From assembly GCF_017876625.1 (NCBI RefSeq), contig NZ_JAGIOH010000001.1, positions 930,001 through 994,000 on the forward strand: DNA of 64,000 nucleotides, read 5' to 3'. The notes beneath the pieces are model-generated. The model ran no database searches, was not told where the DNA came from, and saw only the letters and a program-made list of their open reading frames with translations. Every line of letters starts with the position of its first letter. The stretch's first letter is position 1. The DNA comes from Streptomyces syringium. GTDB lineage: Bacteria; Actinomycetota; Actinomycetes; Streptomycetales; Streptomycetaceae. Position numbers and translations under genes: made by a program. This document shows, in pieces, positions 34,260 through 42,721 of this stretch.

Positions 34260-34601
34260 TCAGCCCTGCCCGTCCTCCGGGGTGTCGTCCTCCCGGATGG
34301 TCCAGCCGGAGTCGTCGACGACGATGCGGACACCGCCCACCTCGATCCGCACGGGCGGCGGAGCCTTCCGTGAGGCCCGCCAGTTGGCGATGGCCATGCC
34401 CAGTCCGGCGATGTTGAAGCCGGACGAGACCAGCAGACTGATCAGCGCGATGCCGGGAGTCATGTCGCCCGGCCGGCCCGGTGTCTCGACCAGGGTGATC
34501 CGGGCCTGCCTGCGGATGTCGCGGTCGTCCATGAGCCAGCTGTGGAACGACAGCAGCGGCTCGGTGTCCTCCTCGTCGGGAATGCCGACTCTGATGTCCA
34601 C
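34260..34601 (-). CDS. EACC1-like small membrane protein (effector-associated constant component)
   Basis: This 113-residue protein begins VDIRVGIPDEEDTEPLLSFHSWLMDDRDIR, has one membrane-like helix (GIALISLLVSSGFNIAGLGMAIANW) and ends with a basic-then-strand domain (VRIEVGGVRIVVDDSG). This layout matches the family I recall as effector-associated constant component 1 in Streptomyces conflict systems, usually encoded beside caspase, trypsin or CHAT effectors. Start GTG 34601 has a G-rich ribosome site. The gene lies just upstream of the caspase/CHAT gene, with a 26-bp gap. The proposed role, membrane-linked control or docking of the effector, is inference from published genome analyses. Confidence 0.75.
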   Translation of the reverse strand: MDIRVGIPDEEDTEPLLSFHSWLMDDRDIRRQARITLVETPGRPGDMTPGIALISLLVSSGFNIAGLGMAIANWRASRKAPPPVRIEVGGVRIVVDDSGWTIREDDTPEDGQG

Positions 34602-34798
34602 AGGCGAGCCCCCGCTTCTGACGGTTCGGTCGGTCCGAAGCCATCGTAGGGCGAGGGGGCTTGGTTGGCCGCGGCACGGATGTCCGTGATCTTCACGGGA
34701 GTTGACGGCCTCGTGCCGCGCTTCACCGGAGCGGTGGAGTGGCTCCGTGTTCCGGGCCGGGCCGGGCCGGCGGCGGCCGGTGAACCGGGGACGCGCCC

Positions 34799-35215
34799 TC
34801 AATGCAGGATCTTCTCCTTCGCCCGGCGGAATTCGTCGTCGGTGATGTCTCCCTTGGCACGGATTTCCGAGAGCTTCGCGAGGGCTTCCACGTCGCTGGA
34901 GTAGTCCGGACCGCCGGCCGTCTCGCGAATGTAGTCGTCGACTGCCTGCTGCTGTGCCCGCACGTGGTCCCGCTCGCGTCGGCCCATGTTCTTGCCTCTG
35001 GCGATCACATAGACGAAGACCCCGAGGAAAGGCAGCCCGATCACGAGGACGAGCCACCCCGCCTTGGCCCATCCGCCGAGGGAGTCGTCACGGAATACGT
35101 CGGCGATGACCCGGAAGAGCAGGAGGACCCACAGGACCCACAGGAAGATCCATACCGCGGTCCAGAACGCGCCCAGGACCGGGTAGTCGTAGGCCAGATA
35201 CACATTGGCGTTCAT
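34799..35215 (-). CDS. PLDc_N/SHOCT-domain membrane protein
   Basis: This 138-residue protein has two membrane helices (FWTAVWIFLWVLWVLLLFRVIADVF and AGWLVLVIGLPFLGVFVYVI) in the pattern of the phospholipase-D N-terminal membrane domain, then a SHOCT domain at the C-terminus (YSSDVEALAKLSEIRAKGDITDDEFRRAKEKIL). SHOCT segments often mediate oligomerisation or membrane attachment. No catalytic domain is present. Start ATG 35215 has GGAGGAGAG upstream. Common in actinobacteria; the role is unknown. Confidence 0.9.
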   Translation of the reverse strand: MNANVYLAYDYPVLGAFWTAVWIFLWVLWVLLLFRVIADVFRDDSLGGWAKAGWLVLVIGLPFLGVFVYVIARGKNMGRRERDHVRAQQQAVDDYIRETAGGPDYSSDVEALAKLSEIRAKGDITDDEFRRAKEKILH

Positions 35216-35289
35216 GTTCTCTCTCCTCCTGTCGGCTCCCCCGATGCTGTTCCAGCCTGTCCGGGCCGGGGTCCGTACGCCTCACCCGT

Positions 35290-36639
35290 CTAGGGCGAGG
35301 ACCGTGTGCGGCGATCGCCCGTCGCGGTGCCGCCGGAGGCCGCGGCGAGGATACCGAGGAGTATCAGCACGGCGACCACGATGCCGAGGACCAGCGCCAC
35401 GGAGGCGGGGGTGGGGTAGTTCCACAGGATCAGGGCCAGCCCGCCGCCGGCGATGACGATGCCGGTGGTCCAGCCACGGTGGGTGTCCAGCCAGTGTCCG
35501 GTGCTGCCGGTGCGCGCACCGGAGTGGGCCAGGGCCCGGCCCGTGGCGCCGGTGGCCCGGGTCGCCACCCCGCGGAGGAACCGGGCACCGCGTCCGGGAC
35601 CGTACAGATAGCCCGCCAGCACGGTGATCACCGCGATGACGAGGACCGTGAGGGTGCTCGCACGCAGGAACCGTACGAGCGTGTCGTAGATGGGGGCCGC
35701 CGCGTCCGGTGGCAGGACGTCGGAGGGGACGGAGTCCAGGTAGACCCGCCGCATGAGGGCGAGAGCGACGAGCAGCACGGCCATCATGACGCCGACGCCG
35801 AGGCCCGTGGCCATCAGGGCCACCCGGTGCGAGGGGGCGGCCCAGATGCCGAGGGCGGCGAGGACGACCGCGGTGACGGGCAGCCAGGTGCCGACGACAT
35901 TGAGCAGGCGCATGGCGTCCTGCGCGTTGTCGAGCTTGTCGGTCTTCAGCAGCGGGATCGTCCTGTCGGCGTCGGGGATGTCCGCGGCCTTCTCGTAGCC
36001 CGCGTCCACCAGCCGTTGCTTGACGTTGTCGATGACGGTCCCCATGTCCAGGACGATGGTGTCCCCCTTGGCCTCGACGGCGCTGTGCCCCTCTCCGGTG
36101 AGGGTCTTCACCACGGCGGCGTGGGCGCGCCGGTTGGCGCCGTCCCAGGCCTGGGCGAACTGGTCGCTCTTCACGGCCTGGGCCACCACATCGTGGACGG
36201 CCGAGTCGAGCGCGTTCTGCAGCGGCCCGGTGAGCAGGGGTGTCTTGTCGACCACCCCGGGCGGTGCACCGGCCTTGGCGAGAGCCCCGCCGAGGGCGTC
36301 CGTGATGCTCTTGACGTCGACGTTGCTCACCACGCGCTCGGTCAGCCGGTCGGTCACCAGGTTCTGCACGGGGGGATCGGTGGCGATCGGTGCGACGGTC
36401 TGTACGTACCGGCCGGTATCGGAGACCTCGGCGTTCACCCAGGCGGCCACGACGGCCAGCGGGGAGAGGAGGAAGGCCAGTACCAGCAGGACGGAGGCTC
36501 CCGCGTAACGCGTACCGCGGTGGCGGGTGTGGGCGGTCCTCCGCAGACGTTCGTATTCCTCGCGTTCGGCGGCGCTCAGGGGTTGTCCGGCCCCGGAACG
36601 GCCGGGGCCCTGGGGGGCGGAGGCGTCGGACGGGTCCAT
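35290..36639 (-). CDS. Multi-pass integral membrane protein
   Basis: This 449-residue protein has an N-terminal cytoplasmic tail, a membrane helix near residues 46-68, an extracytoplasmic domain of about 180 residues (AEVSDTGRYVQTVAPIATDPPVQNLVTDRLTERV), then four or five more helices and a Thr/Arg-rich end. The outer domain starting with SDTGRYVxTVAPLAxxPxVQ is a pattern seen in many uncharacterised Streptomyces membrane proteins. No enzymatic motif is seen. Start ATG 36639. It is 74 bp from the SHOCT protein on the same strand, and the two may be co-transcribed. Confidence 0.85.
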   Translation of the reverse strand: MDPSDASAPQGPGRSGAGQPLSAAEREEYERLRRTAHTRHRGTRYAGASVLLVLAFLLSPLAVVAAWVNAEVSDTGRYVQTVAPIATDPPVQNLVTDRLTERVVSNVDVKSITDALGGALAKAGAPPGVVDKTPLLTGPLQNALDSAVHDVVAQAVKSDQFAQAWDGANRRAHAAVVKTLTGEGHSAVEAKGDTIVLDMGTVIDNVKQRLVDAGYEKAADIPDADRTIPLLKTDKLDNAQDAMRLLNVVGTWLPVTAVVLAALGIWAAPSHRVALMATGLGVGVMMAVLLVALALMRRVYLDSVPSDVLPPDAAAPIYDTLVRFLRASTLTVLVIAVITVLAGYLYGPGRGARFLRGVATRATGATGRALAHSGARTGSTGHWLDTHRGWTTGIVIAGGGLALILWNYPTPASVALVLGIVVAVLILLGILAAASGGTATGDRRTRSSP

Positions 36640-36695
36640 GGTTTCCTCCGTTCGTGCGCGATTGCGGTGGCCGCGGACACGGCTGCCGCGAACGG

Positions 36696-36893
36696 TCAGT
36701 CCGGAAGGCGGCGCATCTCTTCGACGTGCAGCCCCAGGTCCTGGAAGCGGGCGAGGAGGCCGTACAGATGGGCCTCGTCGGTCACCGTGCCGAAGAACAG
36801 CGTCTGCCGGGGGACGGACGCCCTGTCGAGCTCGGGAAAGGTGTCGGCCAACGGCGTGGAAACACGGCCGGTGACACGGAATTCGTAGCGCAT
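36696..36893 (-). CDS. Small conserved-type protein of unknown function
   Basis: This 65-residue soluble protein begins MRYEFRVTGRVSTPLADTFPEL and ends with an LARFQDLGLHVEEMRRL helix. Strand-strand-helix composition suggests a small ACT/ferredoxin-like fold. Start ATG 36893 is preceded by AGGGACGG. It resembles short proteins common in Streptomyces; the function is unknown. It lies 57 bp upstream of the membrane protein start, so it may lead that transcription unit. Confidence 0.65.
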   Translation of the reverse strand: MRYEFRVTGRVSTPLADTFPELDRASVPRQTLFFGTVTDEAHLYGLLARFQDLGLHVEEMRRLPD

Positions 36894-37020
36894 GCCCGTA
36901 CCGTCCCTGCCTGTTCCGGGGACTCTTCCTCTGCCATGCTGTGCGCCGCGCGGGGTGCGGGCATCCCCCCGCGCGGGTGAGCCGGCATCGGGGCGGCGCA
37001 CGCCGGAGCCGGCCGACGGG

Positions 37021-39774
37021 TCACAGGAGGTGCAGCTCCTTGCCGAGCTCGACGGCCTCGCGACGGCGGGAGACGCAGAGTTTGCGGTAGACGCTCCGCA
37101 GGTGCGTTTTGACGGTGTTGACGGACAGGTGGAGTTCGTCGGCGATTTCGTTGGTGGACAGCATCCGCGCGACGCAGGCGAGTACCTCCCGCTCACGGCC
37201 GCTGAGCGGCTCGACGAAGGCGGGGGTGCGCGGGCCGTCCGGGCACCGGGTGCTGAGCCAGGAGCGGGAGAGGCGGGATGTGTCTTCGCCGTCGGCCCGC
37301 TCGAGCAGATGCCGCAGCCACGGCCCGGCTTCGGTGAAGGGGCGGCGCAGCTGTTCGGGGCGGGCCGCGTCCAGTGCTTGCGCCAGCGGGGCGTGGGCGG
37401 CGCGGGGATCGTCGCCCAGCATCGCGATACGGGCCCGCAACAGTCGGATCCGGACGTGGTCGACGAGACTCGACCGGTGTGAGCGGTCGGCGTGGGCCAG
37501 GAGCCGCCGGGCGCGGTCGATGCGTCCGGCCGCGAGGTGGGCATGGGCCAGCGCGACGGTGAGGGCCGGTCCGTCCCCGTCTCCGCCGTGCAGGGCGGCG
37601 ACAGCGGCCTCGTGGTCTCCGTGGGCCAGGACCGCGTGGGAGCGGGCGACGGCGAGGCGCTCGGCCGGCCATGTCATGGGGGGCTGCCCGGGGTCACCGA
37701 GGGCCGTCAGGGCGGCTTCCCACCGGCCTTGCGTCAGTTCGAGGCGGGAGCGCAGGACGGCGCTCTCCGCGACCATGACCGGGTCGTCGTGGGCGTCGGG
37801 ACTCGCCATGGCCCGTTCGAGATGGTGACGGGCGGTCCGGGGGTCATCGCGTTCGAAGGAGAGGGCGGCCAGTGCCAGGTGACCGGCTCCTGAACGGCGG
37901 GCGGGAGGCATACCGTGCCGGTCGGCCACCGTGAGGGACCGCACGGCGTGGTCTTCCGCCGCCGTCAGGGCTCCCACGGCACTCTCGGTCAGGGCGAGCT
38001 TGCCGAAGGACGCGTGGAGCACGAGGTGGGTGGCGTCGTCCGCGCAGGCCTCGACGGCGTCGGTGAAGGCACGGCGGGCATCGTCGAGGCGGCCGGACCG
38101 CAGGAGCGCGCAGGCCAGTCCGTGCAGCCGTAGCGCCGTGAGCTCCGGATGCTCCTCGGTCCGCCCCCCTGCCACTCGCGCCGTCATGTGCCCGGCGTTC
38201 CGGGCCATTGCCTCGGCCGCCGCCCCCGGGGTGGCACCGCTCTCCGGGCCGTACGACTCGCAGAGCAGCTTCAGGAGGGCATGCGTCAGCCCGGCCTCGG
38301 GGCCGAGCGGTGTGCTCCCGCTGTTCATGAACCGCTCGGCCGCCGTGAGCCGCTCGCGGCAGCCTTCGAGGTCGCGGCCGGCCAGGCGGCAGGCTCCCGC
38401 GACGAGGGCGGGCTCGACGCCGGGGGTGTCGTCGGGCATGCGGGAGAAGAGAGCCGGGAGACGGTCCTCGTCGGGGCCGGCGAGCAGGGACCCGACCATC
38501 AGATTGCGGACGGCTTCGGCGGCTCCGTAACTCCAGTCCCCGGCCGCCGTCGCGTGTCCGAGGGCTTCGGCCGGACGGCCGGCATCGGCCAGCCAGCGCG
38601 CGGCACGGCCGTGGAGTCGCGGTGCGAGACCGGGCCGTCGGCTGCGCAGGTGTGCCTGGAGCACCTTGGCGAACAGGGGACGGAAACGGCACCAGCGGGT
38701 GTCCGCGACCGGCTCCACGAAGGCACCCTCGCGGACGAGCCGGGCCAGGATCTCTTCCGCGTCCTGCCGCCCCGTCAGCGCGTTCGCCAGCTCCGGGTGC
38801 ACCTGGTCCAGGATGCTGGTACGCAGGAGCAGTTTCCGAGTGGCGGCGGGCTGGACCTCGAGAACCTCGGCGAGCAGGTAGTCGGCCACGGCGTGTTCGG
38901 AGGCGGCGAACGACCGGGCGAAGCCGTCCGGGTCGCCGGACTTCCGCATGGCCAGGGCGCACAGTCTCAATCCGGCGGCCCAGCCCTCGGTGCGGCTCGT
39001 GAGGGTGCCAACGGTGCTGTCCGTGGTGGCCGGGTCGTGCTGTCGCAGCAGAGTCGCCGCTTCGTCCGGCGTGAACGTCAGGTCGGCACCCCGGATTTCG
39101 GTCAGCCGGCCCTCCGCGCGGTAGCGGTGGAGCGGGAGCCGTGGGTCCACCCGGCCGATCAGGACGAGGCGGAGCTGCGGGCCCGCGTGTTCGAGGAGGA
39201 AGCCCAGCCCCTTCGACACCTCCCGGCCGGGCGCCTTGGCCATGTCGTCGAGCACGAGCACCACCGGGTGGGGCAGGTGTTCCACGGCGGAGGCGAGCCG
39301 GACGAGCAGGGAGCGGCCGATGCTGTCGGGGCTGGTGGGTGTTCCGATGGTGGCGGGCAGGGAGGGAAGCGCACGCCGGAAGGCTTCGAGGACGTAGGAC
39401 CAGAAGACGCCCGGGGCGTTGTCGTCGGTGTCGAGGGTCAACCACGCGACGGGCCCCGGGGGCGTGGTGAGGTGTGCCCAGGAGACGGCGAGAGTCGTCT
39501 TTCCGGCGCCCGCCGGGCCGCTGACCAGGGTCAGTGGCCCGTTGACGCCGCCGCTGAGGCGGTCCAGCAGGCGCTGTCGGGGGACGCAGGTCCCGGGAAG
39601 AACGGGCACCGAGACCTTCGAAGTCAGCAGGGGGTCACCGGACCAGGCCAGTGCTGCTTCGGTGGCGGTGCCGACCGGACGCCGGCCGGGCGTGTGGCCG
39701 GCGTGGGATCCCTTGCCTTCTTCCGTGACAGCGGGGAATCCTTCCGTGCCGGCGGGAAATCCGGACGTGGGCAT
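37021..39774 (-). CDS. LuxR family regulator of the LAL/MalT type
   Basis: This is a 917-residue regulator. An N-terminal AAA-type ATPase domain begins after LLTSKVSVPVLPGTCVPRQRLLDRL, with Walker A GPAGAGKTTLAVSW near residue 80 and Walker B LVLDDMA. A long helical TPR-like sensor part (about 330-840) follows. The C-terminal LuxR helix-turn-helix is LSGREREVLACVARMLSTNEIADELHLSVNTVKTHLRSVYRKL. Such proteins sense metabolites or partner proteins and activate transcription in an ATP-controlled way. Start ATG 39774 has GGTGGTGG upstream; the open frame further upstream has no family support. The gene is divergent from the DUF2252 gene. Confidence 0.92.
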   Translation of the reverse strand: MPTSGFPAGTEGFPAVTEEGKGSHAGHTPGRRPVGTATEAALAWSGDPLLTSKVSVPVLPGTCVPRQRLLDRLSGGVNGPLTLVSGPAGAGKTTLAVSWAHLTTPPGPVAWLTLDTDDNAPGVFWSYVLEAFRRALPSLPATIGTPTSPDSIGRSLLVRLASAVEHLPHPVVLVLDDMAKAPGREVSKGLGFLLEHAGPQLRLVLIGRVDPRLPLHRYRAEGRLTEIRGADLTFTPDEAATLLRQHDPATTDSTVGTLTSRTEGWAAGLRLCALAMRKSGDPDGFARSFAASEHAVADYLLAEVLEVQPAATRKLLLRTSILDQVHPELANALTGRQDAEEILARLVREGAFVEPVADTRWCRFRPLFAKVLQAHLRSRRPGLAPRLHGRAARWLADAGRPAEALGHATAAGDWSYGAAEAVRNLMVGSLLAGPDEDRLPALFSRMPDDTPGVEPALVAGACRLAGRDLEGCRERLTAAERFMNSGSTPLGPEAGLTHALLKLLCESYGPESGATPGAAAEAMARNAGHMTARVAGGRTEEHPELTALRLHGLACALLRSGRLDDARRAFTDAVEACADDATHLVLHASFGKLALTESAVGALTAAEDHAVRSLTVADRHGMPPARRSGAGHLALAALSFERDDPRTARHHLERAMASPDAHDDPVMVAESAVLRSRLELTQGRWEAALTALGDPGQPPMTWPAERLAVARSHAVLAHGDHEAAVAALHGGDGDGPALTVALAHAHLAAGRIDRARRLLAHADRSHRSSLVDHVRIRLLRARIAMLGDDPRAAHAPLAQALDAARPEQLRRPFTEAGPWLRHLLERADGEDTSRLSRSWLSTRCPDGPRTPAFVEPLSGREREVLACVARMLSTNEIADELHLSVNTVKTHLRSVYRKLCVSRRREAVELGKELHLL

Positions 39775-40077
39775 CCAACCACCACCAGGGTGAGGGTCTC
39801 GGGCGCCGACGCCGGGCCCTTCCCCGACCGGGGCGCGCTTGCCTCGTCGTGTGCCGGGCCGTGCTCCGCACCCGCGACTCCATGGTGCCTGCTCCTCCCG
39901 GCGGCTGCCACGCGAGGGGTCCCCGGGCTCGTCGGAGGGGTGACGAGCCGGGTGGAGGCTCACCCGCTCCGGGTGATGCGACGCCGTCGTCCCACCCGGA
40001 ACATGCGGGAAGGAACGTCCCGACGAGGCATCGGCTGCCGGACCGGCGGACCCGCGCGAGAGCGAGGAGGCCTGGTG
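39775..40077. other. Divergent promoter region, LAL regulator/DUF2252
   Basis: 303 bp between divergent starts. It should hold both promoters. I saw no clear palindrome, repeat or additional gene in it. Confidence 0.5.
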
Positions 40078-41484
40078 ATGACCGCGACGACCCCGCATCG
40101 CCACCCGACCCCGGAGGAGCGGGCGGCGCGTGGCAGAGCGGCCCGCGGCACGGTGCCGCGGTCCGGCCACGCCGCGTTCGCGCGTCGGGACGACCGGCCG
40201 GACCCCGTGGAGGTCATCGAGCGGCAGTCCGCCGACCGGGTCCCGGAACTCGTACCGATCCGCTACGGAAGAATGCTCGAATCACCGTTCCGCTTCTACC
40301 GCGGCGCGGCCGCGATCATGGCTCAGGACCTGGGGGCGCTGGGCCACACCGGCATCACGACCCAGCTGTGCGGGGACGCGCACCTGCTGAACTTCCGTCT
40401 GCTCGCCTCCCCCGAACGGCGCCTGGTCTTCGATATCAACGACTTCGACGAGACCCTGCCCGGACCGTGGGAATGGGACGTCAAACGGCTCGCGGCCAGC
40501 CTCGTGATCGCGGCCCGGGCCAACGACTTCTCGGCCGGACAGCGCGCCGGGGTCGTCCGCGAAGCCGTCCGGGCGTACCGGGAGTCGATGCGGGGGTTCG
40601 CCGGGATGCGCAACCTCGACGTCTGGTACGCGCAGGCGGACACCGAGAAGCTCAGTGCCCTCCTCGGCGGCCGGTTGGCCAAGAGCTCCCGCCGACGCCT
40701 CTCCCGCGCGCTGGACACGGCCCGGACCAGGGACAATCTGCAGGCCTTCGAGAAGCTCACCACGGTCGCGGACGGCAGTCGGCGGATCGCCTCCGATCCA
40801 CCGCTCCTCGTCCCGCTGAGAGACCTGCTCTCCGAAGCCGGGCGTGCGGGGTTCGAAAGGGAGCTCCGTGAGGTCATCGAGCGGTACGGCGCCAGTCTCA
40901 CCTCCGACCGCCGGCACCTCCTCGGACAGTTCCGGATGGTCGACATCGCCCGGAAGGTGGTCGGGGTCGGCAGTGTCGGCACCCGCTGTTGGGTCGTGCT
41001 CATGCTCGGCAGGGACGACGGGGACCCGCTGCTCCTGCAGGCCAAGGAAGCCGCTGCCTCGGTCCTCGCCCCGCACGCCGGGCGGAGCGCGTACGACAAC
41101 CAGGGCCGGCGCGTTGTCGCCGGACAGCGATTGATGCAGGCCGCGAGCGATATCTTCCTCGGCTGGGACCGGGTCACGGGTGTCGACGGACAGCAGCGTG
41201 ACTTCTACATCCGCCAGCTGCGCGACTGGAAGGGCATCGCGCGGCCCGAGACGATGAGGCCCAGCGAGCTGAGGTTCTTCGCGGGCCTGTGCGGCGCCAC
41301 GCTGGCACGCGCCCACGCCCGCTCCGGGGACCGGATCGCGATCGCCGCCTATCTGGGCGGCGGTGACGTCTTCGACCGGGCGCTGGCCGAATTCGCCGAA
41401 GCCTACGCCGACCAGAACGAGCGCGACTTCCAGGCCCTCACCGACGCCGTTCGCACCGGCCGGATCACAGCCGAGACCGGCTGA
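40078..41484 (+). CDS. DUF2252 family protein
   Basis: This 468-residue protein matches DUF2252, which has a kinase-like (aminoglycoside phosphotransferase-type) layout. Typical blocks are PIRYGRMLESPFRFYRGAAAIMAQDL, LCGDAHLLNFRLLASPERRLVFDINDFDETLPGPWEWDVKRLAAS and QRLMQAASDIFLGW. GDAHLLNF resembles the catalytic-loop HxDxxxxN pattern and DINDFD the metal-binding Asp, so phosphotransfer is conceivable but unproven. Start ATG 40078 has GAGGAGG 7 bases upstream, a very strong ribosome site. Confidence 0.93.
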   Translation: MTATTPHRHPTPEERAARGRAARGTVPRSGHAAFARRDDRPDPVEVIERQSADRVPELVPIRYGRMLESPFRFYRGAAAIMAQDLGALGHTGITTQLCGDAHLLNFRLLASPERRLVFDINDFDETLPGPWEWDVKRLAASLVIAARANDFSAGQRAGVVREAVRAYRESMRGFAGMRNLDVWYAQADTEKLSALLGGRLAKSSRRRLSRALDTARTRDNLQAFEKLTTVADGSRRIASDPPLLVPLRDLLSEAGRAGFERELREVIERYGASLTSDRRHLLGQFRMVDIARKVVGVGSVGTRCWVVLMLGRDDGDPLLLQAKEAAASVLAPHAGRSAYDNQGRRVVAGQRLMQAASDIFLGWDRVTGVDGQQRDFYIRQLRDWKGIARPETMRPSELRFFAGLCGATLARAHARSGDRIAIAAYLGGGDVFDRALAEFAEAYADQNERDFQALTDAVRTGRITAETG

Positions 41485-41558
41485 GCCCCGCCCCCGGACG
41501 GGTAGGAACCGGGACGAAACATGCGAAATGTCCACTTTGTGCGGATATGCTATGTATC

Positions 41559-42653
41559 ATGGTCAAGCCTGGACAGTCGCGACTCCGCCGTTCCAACGGC
41601 CGGTGGTCCTTTGTCCAGCTGTCCCCGGTGCTCCTGACCGTGGTCATCGCCGGCCTCGCGTACTCCACGCCCCCGGACATGGCCTTCAGCCGTATCCTGC
41701 CCGCGGCCCCCGCTCTCGCGGCCGCCATGTGGCCCGTGCTGCCCACCGTGCTGCTGGGGACGGTCTGCTTTCTGCTGATGATCGGCCTCAGCCTCGTGTT
41801 CCCCGGCCTGGGTGCCTGGTACACGGTGGCGGGCATTGTCGCGGTCACGGTGGCGGCGGCGTACGGAAGCCATGTCCGGCTCCAGCGGGAGCAGTCCCTC
41901 TTCCAGGTCCGGCTCGTCGCCGACGCGGCGCAGCAGGTGGTCCTGAGCCCGATGCCGCGCCGCTTCGGGGACATCGAGATCGAGTCGCTGTATCTCGCGG
42001 CAGCCGCGGAGGCCCGTATCGGCGGCGATTTCTACGAGGTGGCCGACACGCCGTTCGGGGTCCGGTTGCTGATCGGCGATGTGCGGGGCAAGGGACTGCC
42101 GGCGGTGGGCGCGGCCGCGGCGGTGGTCAACTCCTTCCGGGAGTCGGCCTACGACGAGCCCGACCTGGGTGGCATCGCACGCCGGCTGGAGGCCAGCAGC
42201 AGCCGTTACAGCACCGCGTTTCCTCCTGAGGACCTGATGGAGCGCTTCACCACCGCCGTTCTCGTCGAGATTCCGCACGAGGGCGACCTCATCAGAATTC
42301 TCAACTGCGGGCATCCGCCGCCGCTGGTCCTGAACCGGGAGGGGCTCCGGATCCTGGATCCCACCTCTCCCTCACCGCTTCTCAACCTCGCGGACCTGAT
42401 CGGCGATCACTACAGCATCGACACCTTCCCCTTCGCGCGCGGTGACCAGCTGCTCCTCTACACCGACGGCGTCACCGAGGCCCGCGCCCGCAACGGCGAG
42501 TTCTTCCCCCTGACCGACTGGATGAGCCGGCAGGCCCCGGCACGCCCCCGCGAACTGCTCGACGGGCTCCACCGTGACCTCCTCCACTACAGCAGCAGAG
42601 GCCTTGACGACGACATCGCCGCTCTCGCCGTGCACCTGCACAAGGGCGCGTAG
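41559..42653 (+). CDS. Membrane-bound SpoIIE-type PP2C phosphatase
   Basis: This is a 364-residue protein with about three N-terminal membrane helices (residues 20-105) and a cytoplasmic PP2C/SpoIIE domain. Metal-binding motifs are present: EARIGGDFYEV, LLIGDVRGKGLPA, NCGHPPPLVL, LLLYTDGVTEARARNGEFF and LDDDIAALAV. These enzymes usually dephosphorylate anti-sigma-factor antagonists, so a role in a partner-switching pathway is likely; the partners are not nearby. ATG 41559 is used, and ATG 41547 is also in frame. Neither has a ribosome site, and TATGCT/TATGTAT just upstream may be a promoter -10, so a short or leaderless mRNA is possible. Confidence 0.9.
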   Translation: MVKPGQSRLRRSNGRWSFVQLSPVLLTVVIAGLAYSTPPDMAFSRILPAAPALAAAMWPVLPTVLLGTVCFLLMIGLSLVFPGLGAWYTVAGIVAVTVAAAYGSHVRLQREQSLFQVRLVADAAQQVVLSPMPRRFGDIEIESLYLAAAAEARIGGDFYEVADTPFGVRLLIGDVRGKGLPAVGAAAAVVNSFRESAYDEPDLGGIARRLEASSSRYSTAFPPEDLMERFTTAVLVEIPHEGDLIRILNCGHPPPLVLNREGLRILDPTSPSPLLNLADLIGDHYSIDTFPFARGDQLLLYTDGVTEARARNGEFFPLTDWMSRQAPARPRELLDGLHRDLLHYSSRGLDDDIAALAVHLHKGA

Positions 42654-42659
42654 GCCAAA

Positions 42660-42700
42660 ACCACCGGGCGTCGGCACAGGCGAAGCCGGCGCCCGGTGGT
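42660..42700. terminator. Bidirectional stem-loop between convergent genes
   Basis: ACCACCGGGCG (42660-42670) and CGCCCGGTGGT (42690-42700) form an 11-bp perfect stem, with a further short stem (CGGC/GCCG) in the loop. It lies between the convergent phosphatase (stop 42653) and protease (stop 42722) genes and can serve both strands; CAAAA flanks the plus-strand left arm. Confidence 0.7.
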
Positions 42701-42721
42701 CGCTCGTGTGCCCGTCGGCGA

